A DNA stretch of 64,000 bases, from positions 85,579,994 through 85,643,993 of the forward strand of contig JARCOQ010000003.1 of the NCBI GenBank assembly GCA_029207755.1, read 5' to 3'. Under the pieces are notes generated by a model, which was not told where the DNA came from, ran no database searches, and worked only from the letters and a program-made list of their open reading frames with translations. Positions 29,165 to 42,304 of the stretch are shown here, piece by piece (position 1 is the stretch's first letter; the number at the start of each line of letters is the position of its first letter). Origin of the DNA: Chamaea fasciata. Its lineage: Eukaryota; Chordata; Aves; Passeriformes; Sylviidae. A program made the translations under genes and the position numbers.

Positions 29165-29174
29165 GGGGCGGGGG
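29165..29174 (+). promoter_or_regulatory. GC box (Sp/KLF-type)
   Basis: GGGGCGGGGG fits the Sp1/KLF consensus and is unusual in this AT-rich intron. It lies 340 bp from the CRE in the same CpG-retaining patch, next to an ACGGACGGACGGAC repeat. Confidence 0.35.
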
Positions 29175-29192
29175 AAAAAAGAAACGAGTAAA

Positions 29193-29222
29193 TAAAAACA
29201 AAACAAAACAAAACAAAACAAA
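29193..29222. repeat. Short (AAAAC)n array
   Basis: Five to six units of AAAAC preceded by an A-rich stretch. It is the same motif as the larger array at 40310-40382. Confidence 0.93.
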
Positions 29223-29507
29223 CCCGAAAATACTGTTTTTATGGATTTATGTCTTGTTGTCTTATTCTCAGATCCAGCTGAAGTTTTCCTTGTGTTAAAA
29301 ACATTTGCAAGTCTGTTTCTGGGTCGATCCTCTTGTGGTGGAAGTATCAGAGCCGACCTGCAGATGCTTCACTCACATTACGCAGTCACTCAGCCATGTG
29401 AAGTCTGTAGGAAGTGACCAAACGAGCTCGGGATGGGACACATCCAAGTACATCCAGGGAAAAACCAGAGCAGAAAGGAAATCAGTATAATCACGAATAC
29501 CGTTTCC

Positions 29508-29515
29508 TGACGTCA
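29508..29515. promoter_or_regulatory. Perfect CRE palindrome TGACGTCA
   Basis: A full CREB/ATF site in a stretch that has kept more CpG than its surroundings (29100-29580). Such full sites are common in active regulatory DNA, but one copy proves nothing. Confidence 0.4.
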
Positions 29516-31460
29516 GTTTGGTCAGTCTGAAAGGTCCATTTGTCACAGGAAGCAAAGACGAGTATCTTAAAGGGTCTGCTAAAACACACCTTCAGATTGA
29601 TTGGGTTGAGGGTGTCTTTTCTTCTATATCTACAGACAACTCTGGATTCCCTGATTAAGCTACTAGAAAGGAAAATGTTAAAATGATGAAGCATTTCTGT
29701 GACTTTTATGCCTGTGAAAAACACTAATTTTATTTCATGACTCCTGGTTTTCCTGTATTAATATCCTGACATACCATGACCACTATAATACTCTTTTGAA
29801 TGTTGTCTTAATTATATGCAATTAAGTTTTGAGCAGCCAAATGTACTCGGAAATGAATACTCAAACCACACAGTGCTGAAGTTCACACATATTTGATTTC
29901 ACTTCAGACATACGCAGCACAGAGTTTACAGGTCACATTCCAATCTGATCTGGTCTGGTGTTACTTGGCAGATTTCAAATTACACTTTATTATAGCAGAT
30001 GAGAATGCTCTCCCTATCTATTAAAACTCATTAAGCCAAACATTATTAGTGAAGACTAGTCAATAAATACAAAACAAAGCAATTTCTGCATAAATCTATG
30101 TTGCTTATATTTGTAGTATTTCCTATCTCTTTTATTAGATGTTAGTCTTCTGTAGAGTTACTTTCTGTGGAAAGCAGAAGGACAAGTTTTAATACTTTAA
30201 ATACCCTACTCTTCGCATTTCAGTGTTTGTACCCTCAGCAGAAGTAAAACAGGTGTTCCAGAAGCTTCTCATGCAAGGTTTCTCTCCGAGAAAATTTTTC
30301 ACTTAAATCTGCTCATGTGAATAATCTTTTGGATCAGATAAAAACTTTCCATATCTTCAGTTTCAACTGGAGAAACTTTAGGAATTAACTAGTGTGTCTA
30401 TTTACTTTCTTTAAAGTCAATTTATGATCACTAAATACAAGGTTATTTCATGTAGGTAGCTGTTTTGCAATCAGTGAGTTTATTGCTTGCCAAAATCAAC
30501 TTTTGAAATGGCAACATATAGAATTCATGAATATAAAAATTTCTGCCAGCTCTGAAGTGTTGAAATAAAGAGGTCCCACCATTTGTGCAGTACAGTTCTA
30601 AGTCATATTTATCTCCCTACTAACTTTAAAATAGCCTCATCGAAGGTCAAATTTGACATTTGTATTTAAGAAGCAGATCTAATTCTATTTCATTAGAAGA
30701 TGCTTTACCAGCTTTTTCCAAATCAATTTTGACTCAGATAGATTACCACCTAATTCTTCGTCCTCCTCCACATCATTAAAGTGCAATATTGAATCCATGT
30801 GCCCTACTTTTGTCACTCATGCTCAAGAACATGAATTCAGATTGAAAGTGTTGTGAAGAAAGGGTTACTAGATTTTCTCTGCCCAGAGTATCTATTCTGA
30901 AAGAGAAGTTTAAATAACACTAATTTGTTAAATCTTGCAAATGAAAGACTGAGAGATATTTGAGAAAAGCACGTATATTCACCAGAAAAATGATGGAAAA
31001 GAGTGGTTTAACCTGGATAACACTGGCACAAGGACAAGTCACAGTCTAACAGGTTTTGTAATAGAGCTTTTATAACCAAATCTTATGATGTGATTGCCTG
31101 CCAAAGCTAGTTGCAGTGATCCAGGAGGCCCAGTCCAATCCTGCTAGAGTGAGAAAACAAAACACCATGATAGTTTTGCAATTAGACTCTCAGTGGTACT
31201 TTGCATTTCCACTCTCTCTTGAATTATTTCGTAAAGAAAACTGTAGTACATGTTAATTCTTTTCTCGGTTTAATTTCTTCAAATATGAAAAATATTAATT
31301 AATGAACTATGTACAAAGGAAACTTGTTAACAACTTACTGCAGTAAAACAAATGTTACATGGTTCAAAGATGTATCTGTATTTCTGAAGAAAAGTTAACT
31401 GAAAGTAAACTGGATTATGCTGTTGCCTATGAATTTAAAATCCAGATCAGTCTGTTGAAG

Positions 31461-31487
31461 TTTCACCTTAACATGGGTAAGGTGAAA
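31461..31487. repeat. Inverted repeat, 10-bp arms
   Basis: TTTCACCTTA and TAAGGTGAAA flank a 7-base loop. It lies about 240 bp before another CACCTTA/TAAGGTG palindrome. Confidence 0.85.
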
Positions 31488-31723
31488 AGTTATTTTATTC
31501 ACTTCAAACATTAAATGTAATAAATTAATTAAGAGTGGTGAAATTTCTTACATTTCAAATTAAATTTAGGAAGAAATATTGTACAATTTAAAAATAATTT
31601 ATCATAGGGAAAGTCCACTATTAAAAAGACTCAGAACATCTGGATTCAAAATGATTCAAAACTCATCACTAGCACCCTTGCAACAGAAATATATATTGTA
31701 TAATTTAATGTTAGGACTATTCT

Positions 31724-31739
31724 AACACCTTAAGGTGTT
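31724..31739. promoter_or_regulatory. 16-bp palindrome with T-box-like half sites
   Basis: AACACCTTAAGGTGTT is a perfect palindrome. Each half contains AGGTGT, the core of T-box factor half sites, facing each other. Function is inferred from the motif only. Confidence 0.3.
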
Positions 31740-33912
31740 TGGCATGCATATTTGCATAAAAGTGTATGAAGAAAATAAAAAAGTGAAAGCTGAATATTTG
31801 TCCCATTGAAAAAATGTCTTTGGCTTCACTTTGGAGTAGGTGTATATTTAATTACAAGATATTGTACGTACTTGTAAAATTCAAAGGGTGAGTGAAAAGG
31901 AAGTGGTAACAAGGAAGCATAATACTGCCATAATACACCAATTCTACAGCAGACAGTGCCAGAGGCAGTATTGCAAGTACCAGCACATCCACCAGAGGAG
32001 ATAGCCACAGGACTGGATGTTTTCAAAAGAGATAGAAGAGACAAATTTTGAATTATTTCCTTTGGGTCAGGAACTTTCAGGTGTGAACTGCACGTGGATT
32101 TGTACACATGGAGAGGTTTTGGGGGAAGGAGGCAGTATAAAGGTCTGCTATTCAATTCAAAGTTTTACAGCATATTATACAAGCAGACAAATCTTGATTC
32201 AGCCTTTACTTGCCTGCTAGGTAGAGAAAAAATGCCTGTGTGTTTGGAAATTGGTTCAAATGCACTTAGGTAGTAATGGAGAAGGGATGGTCTACATGGA
32301 GATATTATTTGACCTTCCCAGCATGCACATGTAGTGCACAGATTTTCTACAGTGTAGATGAAAGTCACCCACACCACAACTTACTGATGTTCAAATGAAT
32401 ATTTCCTAAGACAAGGGACTCTTGTAAACAGACAGTACTCTTTAGTACTCTTTTAAACAGGCTTAAAACTAAGATTAATAAGAAAAAAAAATTAAAAAGA
32501 GGGGAAGAAAACTTTAGAGTAATCTAACTTATCATTTTTCTGCTAACAATTTTCACTTTGGTAGTTACAGTCCAGCAGATAATTGTCTATCAAGTATGGA
32601 GAACTGAAAATTTTGCAGAGTAGCTCACATTAAAGGCTTCCATCCATTTCTTTCACTCTCCTGTTACAGAAGAGATTTACATCTCATCTCTATATCTGAG
32701 AGTCTGGCATTTGAGGAGCATGGCTGGGTGGGAACAGAATAAAATATCAGGAGAAAGATGACGCTATGGCTACATAGCTATCTGATTTAATAATTCCTGC
32801 ATTTATAAGTGGGGAATATTCCTGGACTCAAAAATCTGTACCGGGTACCTTAGATATTCCAACATTTATAGAAATAGTTATATTTATTTAACTCTACCCT
32901 TCTGAGTTGAGAATTTTACACTTTCTGCCTTTAAGTTATAGGTCTACTCAAGATCTTGTAAGTTACAGTGACATTTCTGCAGCTGGTTCTCTTCCTGCAG
33001 TGCTCTCTCTCAATAACAAACTCCAAGCCCACAAGCATGATGAAGTATTTTGCCTGCTCATTTTCAATTTCTATGCTAAGTTTCCATGTGGCATAATAAT
33101 AGGAAAAGAAAAGACATTCCAGTATGACTGACAACCCCAGAAAGACCTAGTTAGGAGAATATATTCAGCTATTGGAATCACTCAGAGCTATAAGAAACTT
33201 TTGGCCAAATGTTTTCATTGCGATGTCTTTTACCCACCATAACAAGAAGACATGAGGTAGCCTTGCAAAAGGGAACAGTGTATTTTTTAGGTGTTTATAT
33301 AATTCACAGGAAGTGACATTCTGATTATATATATTGTTCATCAACATGAAAACCTGATAGATAAATAATATACTTTTCTCAGATAAAAAATGGACAGAGT
33401 ATACTGTGGCTTCAGGAATATTTAAGAATTCAAACTCTTTAAGTCCTTTTTAATAACAGGAAGCAGAGAGTATTTGTTCTGACCATCATGGCACTGATGT
33501 TTAGCACTATCTAGTTGACCTTAACAAATGCTTAAACTAGATCAGAAACATATTTGAACTATTTGAATTCTCACAGCATTACAAAAGAAAGACAAAAAAT
33601 AAAAATAATCCATATTCTGTGAGTGAATATAGGAAAGAAGTAAGCTAAAAAATTGCTACAGAAAAGTTAAGAAAATGAAAAAGATGAACTTTCCACAGAA
33701 AAAGAAAATTACATGTAGCTGCTTGAATGACAGTCTTTGCTTGGATTTTTCTGATCCTTCCTTGAATGTGCAAGCAAAGAGATAAGGATTGTTATTTTCA
33801 TTATCTATTAGAAAATATGGTGGCACAACTGTTGTATATTTCTAATGAATGGACCATATTTAGTCTGTTCATATACAATATAGGGGAAAGAAGTGGCCTA
33901 TGGCAATGCTCA

Positions 33913-33926
33913 TTATATATATATAT
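33913..33926. repeat. Short (TA)n run
   Basis: Seven TA-type units, then TGTCTAG. Confidence 0.85.
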
Positions 33927-35421
33927 GTCTAGCTATATTTTTTTATAGGTTATGAATTTCAGTCAAAATGTGAAATTCAATTATAAAAATCGCTGGAGGA
34001 TTGCAGGCTAAAATATATGTCTAGAGAAATGAGCAGATCAGAGTGTATTTTATAGCAGAGAGATAACATAATTTTCTTGAAATTATATGGGAAGATTTAA
34101 GAAAGGCAACATGAATTGAAATATCAGGAAAAAATATTGCTTACAGGAACTTTTGCTGATCAGAAAAAGCAAAAGTATATTTAGTACTAGCAATAGACTT
34201 TAACAGATTAGTTCTTACGGAACTGCTGACTCAAGAAGTTTTCTTTGTTTTCCTGCCTGAAAGTCCCTCTCTATAAAACATCATCTCTCCAATTCCACCT
34301 AAGGGTTACTCTAGAGATTTTTTTTGAATGTCCACAGTATGAACACAGAAAAAACTGCAACATTAAAACAACTCTTTTTTTAATCTCCAAATTTCCCTCT
34401 GAAGTCACTGTTGACACTCTGGAAAATATTTGCTCAACATTTTCATTGATTTTATGTGGAAGACAGAAAAATCTTATGGTACAAAAAATTTCTAAATTTT
34501 GGGTGCTAATTCATTGTTGTACCTTCAAACTTTCTATAAACTGCTTCCAATTCTGCTGCTCTGGATCAAAGACTAAAGGAAGGCAGGCAATTTCATTATC
34601 CACATGCAGTATCTGCAGTCAGATTCTCCCTTTGGCAAGTCCCACTCCTGCGTTTAAACACTGACCAGGACTACTGACTTTATGACTGGGAGACCTTGCT
34701 CCACAACAAAGGAAAAAAGCCAAGTAGACAGATATCAAATGTCCAACATGAGTGCAAAGTGTGTGCACATATAAGCAGTGCTTAGCAGGGTAAAAGTTGC
34801 TATTCTTTCAGTGTTAAATATAGAATGAAATTGATTTCTTGAAATGTGTACCTAACATTAATCACATATCATAGTCTTAATCTTATGTCATAAGCATTAA
34901 GAAATTACTATGGCCCCCAAAAATGTATTTATTTTTATTTTAGTCTAAGAAAGAGTGTTCCTTTGCCATGATATAGCAGTGATTTTTCTCAGAAAAAAAA
35001 AATGGCTCCTGAAATAACTTTAGTTTAGAGAAGCAGAGAAAACTATCCTGTGCTGAGCTGTTTCTATCACTACTAGGCAGCTACCAGTACCCAAACCAGC
35101 GGCTGAAGGTGGTGTAGATATATTGACTTCACACTGCAGTACACTGCAGCGACTAGTTGTAGAAAAAGTTTATAATTATTATTTTTCCCTTTGCATCTAG
35201 ATGTCTTTGGAGATAGCTGGCATCTGTACTGATACTTGAAATATTGTGATCAATGTTACAGATCACTGGATGGGAAAATCAAGGAAACTAGAAATAGCAA
35301 AATGTGGGATGCTTCTTGGTAAGTGTTATTTTGCAGTTCATCACAAGTCCAACACTGAAATGTTGCCATTAGTCACATATACTTGTTGCTGTTTTTACAC
35401 ACACAAGTAAGGCTTAAAACT

Positions 35422-35437
35422 AAAAAAAAAAAAAAAA
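35422..35437. repeat. A16 tract
   Basis: A homopolymer run of 16 A in AT-rich intron DNA. Confidence 0.9.
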
Positions 35438-38400
35438 TCTTCCAACTAAACAACAACACTATAATCATCTTGGTTTTAGTATTTTCCCTTCTCAAAGGGA
35501 GGGTTTTCCTCCTTACTTTCAAAACCACACAGAATAGGAAAACATAATATATAAACCAAAAAAATTTCCTCCGGAAGTTTGCATCTTTCTGTACACACAT
35601 GGGAGGATCCAGAAGGTTTGAGGATATATGATGCAAGACTTAAAACATTTTTTAAAAACTTCTAGTTTAATTTGTAACAAAGTATATCAAAATTTCTAAT
35701 CCCATGTTGAAGACAACTTCAATTGTGCAAACTTAGAGATGATCTTGAACATTTCCCCCCTGTAGATTTCAGATAAGGATATGTGTTTAATCATTCTTAA
35801 TCTAATACTTTGGTGAGATGTAGGTCTTAAGAGAAACTGTGAAATGGAAAAGTCACATAAGGGAATTATTTCTTAGTGAACTAAAACATCAGAATCTCTT
35901 TGAGTTTCATTTGATTTTTAGAAGGCACCAAATGACTAGCAGGAAAATGCCTGATTTGTATCAGATTTGGACTGATTCTAGCCCAGGGAAACTGTTGCTG
36001 TGGGGTAGGCGTTAAAGAGCCATGTGTTTGAATAACATGGTAGTCATGGCAGAGAAACTAAAATTTACAAACCTGAGAGTTAGGTGTTTAAGTTTCTTTT
36101 AATAGTGATTAGGGAGAGTTAGATGCTTGAGGACAGTATTTGCAGCAGCTTTGAATAAAACACATAAATGAATCAACAGAAAACTGCCAAGTGAGATGTT
36201 AAGAATTCCACTTAGTTAATGCCTACAGGGATTGATACCTGAAACCACTTTCCGTTCACAGGTAACAGTGTCATACAGGTAACTGGATGATTCCCTTTTA
36301 AATAAAACTGCCAGAAAAATAGAAGCACCTTTTACCTCAAAGAGGGGACACTTGGATATTAGGTCCTCATCAGACAGGAGATCACAAGCATCTTATCTCT
36401 GGGTGTGGAAATTCTAGATTGAAGATCACTCTTTTTAAAACCTGTTGGACTGTGCTGCAGTCTGCATATATAGAATATATAAATATATAATTCATAGGGC
36501 CAGAAAATGACAAATAGGCAGAATATACTAACCAAATGGTGATGCCTCTTCTCTGGAAAGTTTGGGATTCCTGCTTCAGGGACTTCTTTTTATATTTGAC
36601 ACTACAGAACCCCTGAGAGTTCACATGGACTCAGAAGTTGTGGATTCAATACCTCTGAATTCTTACTATTTAACCACAGTTGAAGTTAAAAAAGCACATC
36701 TGGGCTTCGGATTTCTCATTTGTAAAGTGGCAATTAATTTCCTTTTTAAAATGGCACTGACAAGGTCTAGCATATCAGCATCAACGTAGCAGCAGCACTA
36801 CGTCTTTTACCAACAGAGACCTCTAACAGCTGGGGAGAGTGAATTAATTAAAATGTGCAGCTTCAGTACATGAGGAATCATCTTATGGTGTGCAACTTTG
36901 GTGCATCTTTACTAATTCTGGATGTTCATTCCAATGGGAAGAACTATTGATTGGCAGAAAGGACACAACTGGACTTTCAGCTTTCTGACTGAGGTTTTAC
37001 AGTAAGAACCCGCTGTTTGTTGTTTTAGTCATAAACCCATCCAAAGTTAAACGAAAGTCACTGATAGAAAACATGATACTTCATAATGCCAGTCTGATGC
37101 AGACTCTTTCAGGAAAATCCTGTATTTCTTTTGCCCTTATTTGGGCAAAGGGTTTCAGTGTATTAAATTCTCTCCTGCATGCAGTGATGAATTTAAGTTT
37201 TGTTCAAGGGCTTCTAGATGTCTTGACTGGAGTTTTATTGAGGAAGAAAGTGTACAATTAAAACAGAAAATGAAGACTTCTATGGTCAGATGGTCAGCAA
37301 GACTACTATAAATATTTTTTCCTGTAAATCATATCTCAGTTATAATAAAATCCAAAATTAATCTATCTATTTATCATGTGGGTCTACTCATGTCTGTTTA
37401 AACTGCAAAACCTTTGGATGGCATAATTGCTCTCTTTTCTTATCTGAAAAATTCTTTTTAAGATAAGAGTACACTTGGTGTTAAATGTATCTATTTTCTT
37501 TCTTTTAAAATTTAGCTACAGTTGTACTGTGGCCTTTCACAACCTACTGAAGTTTTCTTTCAGCAGATAAATAATAAGTGAACTTTCAGTTCAACAAAGC
37601 AGGAGCTTAAATTTAGGTAGACAATCAGTGCCAATAATTTGACAGACAAGCTCATTTAATGCACAGATATCAAACTAAACTCATAGATTGAAGATAATGA
37701 ACCTACTTACATAACTAAGTGGAATGAATGCTATATAGCATTTTACTATATTATGGTTTTGGTTTACATTTTTTCACTAAAAATTAGCAGTAGAGACTAA
37801 TCTGCTCTTCTCATAGTTTATGGAAAAAATTGCAAGTGTCATTGACATAGTATTTGTAAAAAATTCTAACATTTTCACCCAGCTTGAGAGCAAGTTGAAA
37901 ACACAAGGAACATTATCTGCAGGACTAAACAATTGCTTTATATGTCACTATCCCAAAAGACTGAGGAAAAAAAGCACATAGGCCAAAATAAAAATAACTT
38001 TCGATAGATATTTCAAAGTTACCTGATTGTATGCACAAGATCAAAAGAGTAAATATTGAATTATTTGTTAACCAGAACTTTTTTTCCTCTGGAAAGAAAT
38101 ATGATCCTTATGTTATTCATTGCCTTTTTACCACTCAAGTAACTGCCAGGGAGGTACCACACGTTTCACTGATTACATTATTGTAAAGGGCAAAATATCC
38201 CTCAGACTAAAATTTCATTATTTTTACACATCCTTCTGGAAAGAATGCATAAAATGTAATAAAAATGTGATTTAATGATGATCAGAATTTATGTCCTGTA
38301 TAGCATACTGAGGAAGAGACTAAACTATGAGGTTTAAGTGAGAACTGAGAACAAGCAAAAACCAAACTTGAAAGCAATTACTCAGTGCATGGTACAGAAA

Positions 38401-39035
38401 ACCAGTTTTGGAATATTTATAAGACACAATGAATGAAAGGCTTCTGGTAATGCTTCATTGTTAATTAATTTTCTTGCTATGAAGTCCTGTTTGCTGACAC
38501 AGGTAATCCCTGCAACCAGGATGTTTGCCTAAATAAGTTCTACTTGAAGGTGTGAGTGCTAACTGTCTTGTTAAATAAATTTCAATTCACATGACAAAAT
38601 AGCAGTGCCACATGAGTGGGTAGGGGAAAGGGGAGTGTGATGTCAGCCATTCAGTTACAGCTTTTATGTTTTAGAGCACATCCCAAACTTCAATTAAGAA
38701 AGGTTAACAAGGTTATTTCTCAGCTTTTGGCCTTTAGGAACTGATTTGAGAGGCAATCAAAATGATTGAGACACCATTGGTATTAAAAAATCATTGAAAG
38801 CTTGTATTCTGTATTTGTGTCACTATGCAGAATCAGACTAGATTTTCTGCCTCACAAAAGACAGATCATCTCATTATTTAAAAAATATAGCAGAGGAACC
38901 ATATAGCCAGAAGTGTTAGCCTGAGTGAATCTTTGCTTGTGTAAAGTCACAAATGGTACATTGTGACAGGAATTCAAATCTGAAAAAAAAATCTGAAAAG
39001 CTACCTAAAACCACTCAAAATGTTGTGTTGCAGTT

Positions 39036-39068
39036 AAAAAAAAAAAAAAAACTAAAAAAAAAAAAAAA
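39036..39068. repeat. Double poly-A tract
   Basis: Sixteen A, then CT, then fifteen A. No retrocopy body is recognisable in front of it. Confidence 0.92.
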
Positions 39069-40308
39069 GGAAAATGAAGTGCTGTCACATATATGAAAAC
39101 CTAGGCTTGTTGTCACTCCAGTAATATAGAATATAGGATCTACACTGATTTTAAACATATTGGAAAGTTTCTTTAATATCAATTATGGCATTCAAAAAGT
39201 TATGCAAGACAATGGTAAATATCAGACCACTTCATTTAGCAGCTATTATAATGTGAATGGATTGACTGTGTACCACTTAACCAACTTCATTGTAATCTCT
39301 GCTTGTTAACTGTGATAACATGAAGGCTGATAATATGTTAAAGTTCTTTCACTTCAAAAAAAGGTTTGTAAAGAAGGCAGAAAATGCCTCAAAAATGCTA
39401 TGGGGAACATAATCAACCTTGTAGGATCACAAATATACGTTTTTTAGTATCTTACTCAAGTGTGGAGAGAAGGTAAAACATTATTTTATTGCATTCGGAT
39501 TTTCACTACAAACTATGTTTTTGAAATTAGACATTATGCTTCAGAGCATGTCTTATTACCAATGAGGACTCATTTCTCCTTTTATTTTACTAAAAAATGT
39601 CTATCAAATTGATTTACTATTTCCAATATTAGCTTTATTGAATGCATTGCCTGTCATCTGACAAGATACAGCCATTTTGTATGTTGCCTTTAGGGGACGT
39701 TTCCTTCATAAAGTTACTGGTTGTCACTATGTCCTTAACAATGAATTTTCAAAGTTGGAAAATGTGTATCTCTAAAAACTAATGACATGACATATTAATT
39801 TACTTCTGAATCTCCTTCTTCTATACCCAGTTTTGTGAGTTCAATGTCAATAGCATATATTCAATATTTTAAATTATTCTTATTATTTTTACACAGCTTT
39901 ATGAGATTATTATTTGTAGTCTGATGGTCAGGGCTATCTTCTGGAAAGAAAAAGCTGTGAGAACCCCTAGTACTCCACAATGACTTTGACCATGGGTTAT
40001 TTTACAAAAGGTCATCCTTATCTCTTTATTAAGTACATGTTTACCCTAAAGACATAATTTGAAAATCCATATGCTGAGGTAGAAATTGATATATAGTGCA
40101 GAATTCAGTCTGGTATGGAAACTTCTAAACATAAGTACATATAGGTATGAAAAAATTTTAAGTTTCCATTTCTGTACATATATCCTGAAATATATCCTTG
40201 TTTTACATGCCTGTATTAAGGTATCTAAATTGAGCCTTTAATATTAACCCTTAAATCTAAGGCCTAATCAAACACATTAACGCATACCCAGAAAATACCT
40301 CCTCTTAG

Positions 40309-40309
<1 letters not shown>

Positions 40310-40368
<59 letters not shown>

Positions 40369-40382
40369 ACAAAACAAAACAA
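40310..40382. repeat. (AAAAC)n array
   Basis: About 14 units of AAAAC with one G-for-C change near 40340. It is a pentanucleotide microsatellite; in the gene's sense strand it reads GTTTT. Confidence 0.97.
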
Positions 40383-41299
40383 TCCAGAAGAGAAATTATT
40401 AAAAACATCAGCCTTAAAGTGGACCACTGATGGCCTATACTTCAAAATCAAATAAAAATAATATCAAAAATTTATTCACTTCCCCAGATCATGGACCTGG
40501 GTTTTCCTTGGTTTTGTGATATATATTTTCTCAGAAACAATCAGATTAATCAAAATAAACTGAAAATGTAAAGGTCTAGTCAAACCAAAAGGAACATTAG
40601 TTGTATAGGTTATAGAATGACATTTGGACAATAGTTTGAGCTGGCAGTGGCATGGAGAGGTTGTAACAGAAGAGTGTCTCTAAAATAAAAAGCTTAGTAT
40701 CTATAGAAAATCCATACACAGCAAAATGTGTCAGTAAGTGCCTTCCCACCTCACTCCCAGTTCTCCCTGGTTCTTCCCCACAACTGTCTGAACAAGCAAT
40801 TTCTGTGTGTTCCAGAGATTAAGATGATTTTTGTCTGGGATTTCATCTTGTATCATCATTCTTAGATAGTTGTGCACCTACACACTGTTCTTCCATGGTT
40901 CCTTAAAATGACTCACAAGAAATGTCTCTATTTCTGCAAAAAAAAGGTGAGAATGAAGCCAGGAGCATGTGTGTCCTGTCACAAGTGCTAGACACTTTCT
41001 AGACTAAAGAAAGCTGGGTAATTCTAGTGACTAGGTCACAAGGTTGTGGACCTAAGAGCACCTTGTTCTCTAATTTTGTCTGAAACACTGACTCACTGAT
41101 ATATTTAGAAATCCATATATTTCCTTGACTATGATGAAAAATTTTCTACTAGAAAAACCTCAGAGGAAAATAATGTTGTGTCTAATCAGATTTTTCTTGT
41201 GTAAATCAATTACAAAAATATGAGAAAAGAATAGTCTCCTTCAGATGAAAAAACAAAAATAAAACATATTCTAGCAGTCAATTTTACAGGCAAAGTAAG

Positions 41300-41370
41300 T
41301 AAGGAAAGATAGACTGACGATAGACAGATGATAGACAAAGAGACAGAAAGATAAACAAAGAGAGAAAACC
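41300..41370. repeat. Degenerate GATAGACA-type satellite
   Basis: Imperfect GATAGACA, GATAGACAGAT and AGATAAACAAAGAG units follow one another for about 70 bases. This looks like an old, decayed GATA microsatellite. Confidence 0.6.
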
Positions 41371-42299
41371 AGGTGGTTTTGTAAATTTAGCATCACTTTT
41401 CTTTTGCATTTGCAACAAAGAAGAGGCAATATACATGAGGTATTTGTTATCTAATTTAAGATCAGTATACGTTCTACAATACAAATTACACTGACAGCAG
41501 GTAGAACCTGATATCAGATAAATACACACTGAAGTATGCAGAGCATGCTTTGCTGTATAATAAAATAAAGAAATGAACGTTTAATACTTTTAATTGTAGT
41601 TCTGGAGGAGGTGGTGGTAAAAATTTTTACATAGTTTATTCCTCAATGATTTTAATCACTTTGTGTGCATGAAATGAAGAAGAATGTTTGTAAGCACATG
41701 CACAACTTGTGGACCTAAAACATCCGATGTTTGACTGTCCACTTACAAGAAAAAGGGGTAGGGAAGGGAAAAATGGGAAGATGTAACGTGCATAGAAAGA
41801 GACACTATCAACTATCTCCTGTACATGCTATAACTTTCAGAGTCTAAACTGCTTAAAAAGAGATTAGACTGCTTCCTGAATGCAGCTGACTCTTTCTTTC
41901 TTTTAAGAATTTCTGTAGTAGCTGCAGGGCCCCTTTTGGCTAAATGCGGTCAGAATTTGTTTGAATGAAATAATTATTTTTAAGTATTTTTTGTGTTAAT
42001 CATCTCATATTTTATATATTTACATTTTGAGCTATTTTTTAATATGAAATCAATAGCTTATTTTTGTGAATAACCATTAAAACTGAGCAGGTATCAAAGA
42101 AGTACACGCTGACATTTAAAAAAGAAATTTAATAGCACCATATTTCAGTCAAAATAGCAATTGTGACTTAGCATAAATGTAAAGGATTTAGTTTTAAGTC
42201 TGGTCAAAATAATGTACTCTTTACAGGCTAAGCATACAAATAGATCCATTATAAGCAGTGATCTTATTTTTCTAGTTCTCCATTTCTCTACATGTCAGT

Positions 42300-42304
42300 A
42301 CATG
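42300..42304. repeat. Target-site duplication, left copy (ACATG)
   Basis: ACATG directly precedes the LTR and is repeated without mismatch at 43000-43004 directly after it. This fixes both ends of the insertion. Confidence 0.85.

Larger units (their letters stand above)
29100..29580. other. CpG-retaining patch within the large intron
   Basis: CpG occurs repeatedly here (ACGAGTG, ACGGACGGACGGAC, GGGCGGGG, GTCGATC, GCCGACC, TTACGCAG, AACGAGCTCGGGA, TCACGAATACCG, TGACGTCA, GACGAG), in contrast to most of the window. The patch holds the GC box, the CRE and the short (AAAAC)n array. No reading frame of note crosses it. It may be an enhancer, an internal promoter, or a younger insertion not yet depleted of CpG. 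Confidence 0.4.
29581..42299. other. Intronic DNA, mostly featureless
   Basis: AT-rich sequence containing the palindromes near 31.5-31.7 kb, poly-A runs at 35.4 and 39.0 kb, the (AAAAC)n array and the degenerate GATA satellite. Several small frames occur (for example minus 31826-32155 and plus 34245-34664) without recognisable protein similarity. Confidence 0.6.

Noticed and set aside
31080..31145. Possible CR1 3' end (AGTGATCCAGGAGGCCCAGTC)
   Set aside because: Only about 30 bases resemble CR1 and the characteristic tail is missing.
31826..32155. 109-codon minus frame considered as an ADGRB3 exon
   Set aside because: The sequence does not fit the GPS or seven-transmembrane region and lacks an acceptor and donor pair at suitable places.
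41300..41370. CRISPR-like array of spaced repeats
   Set aside because: The units are degenerate and contiguous, with no constant repeat and unique spacer pattern, and the host is a vertebrate.
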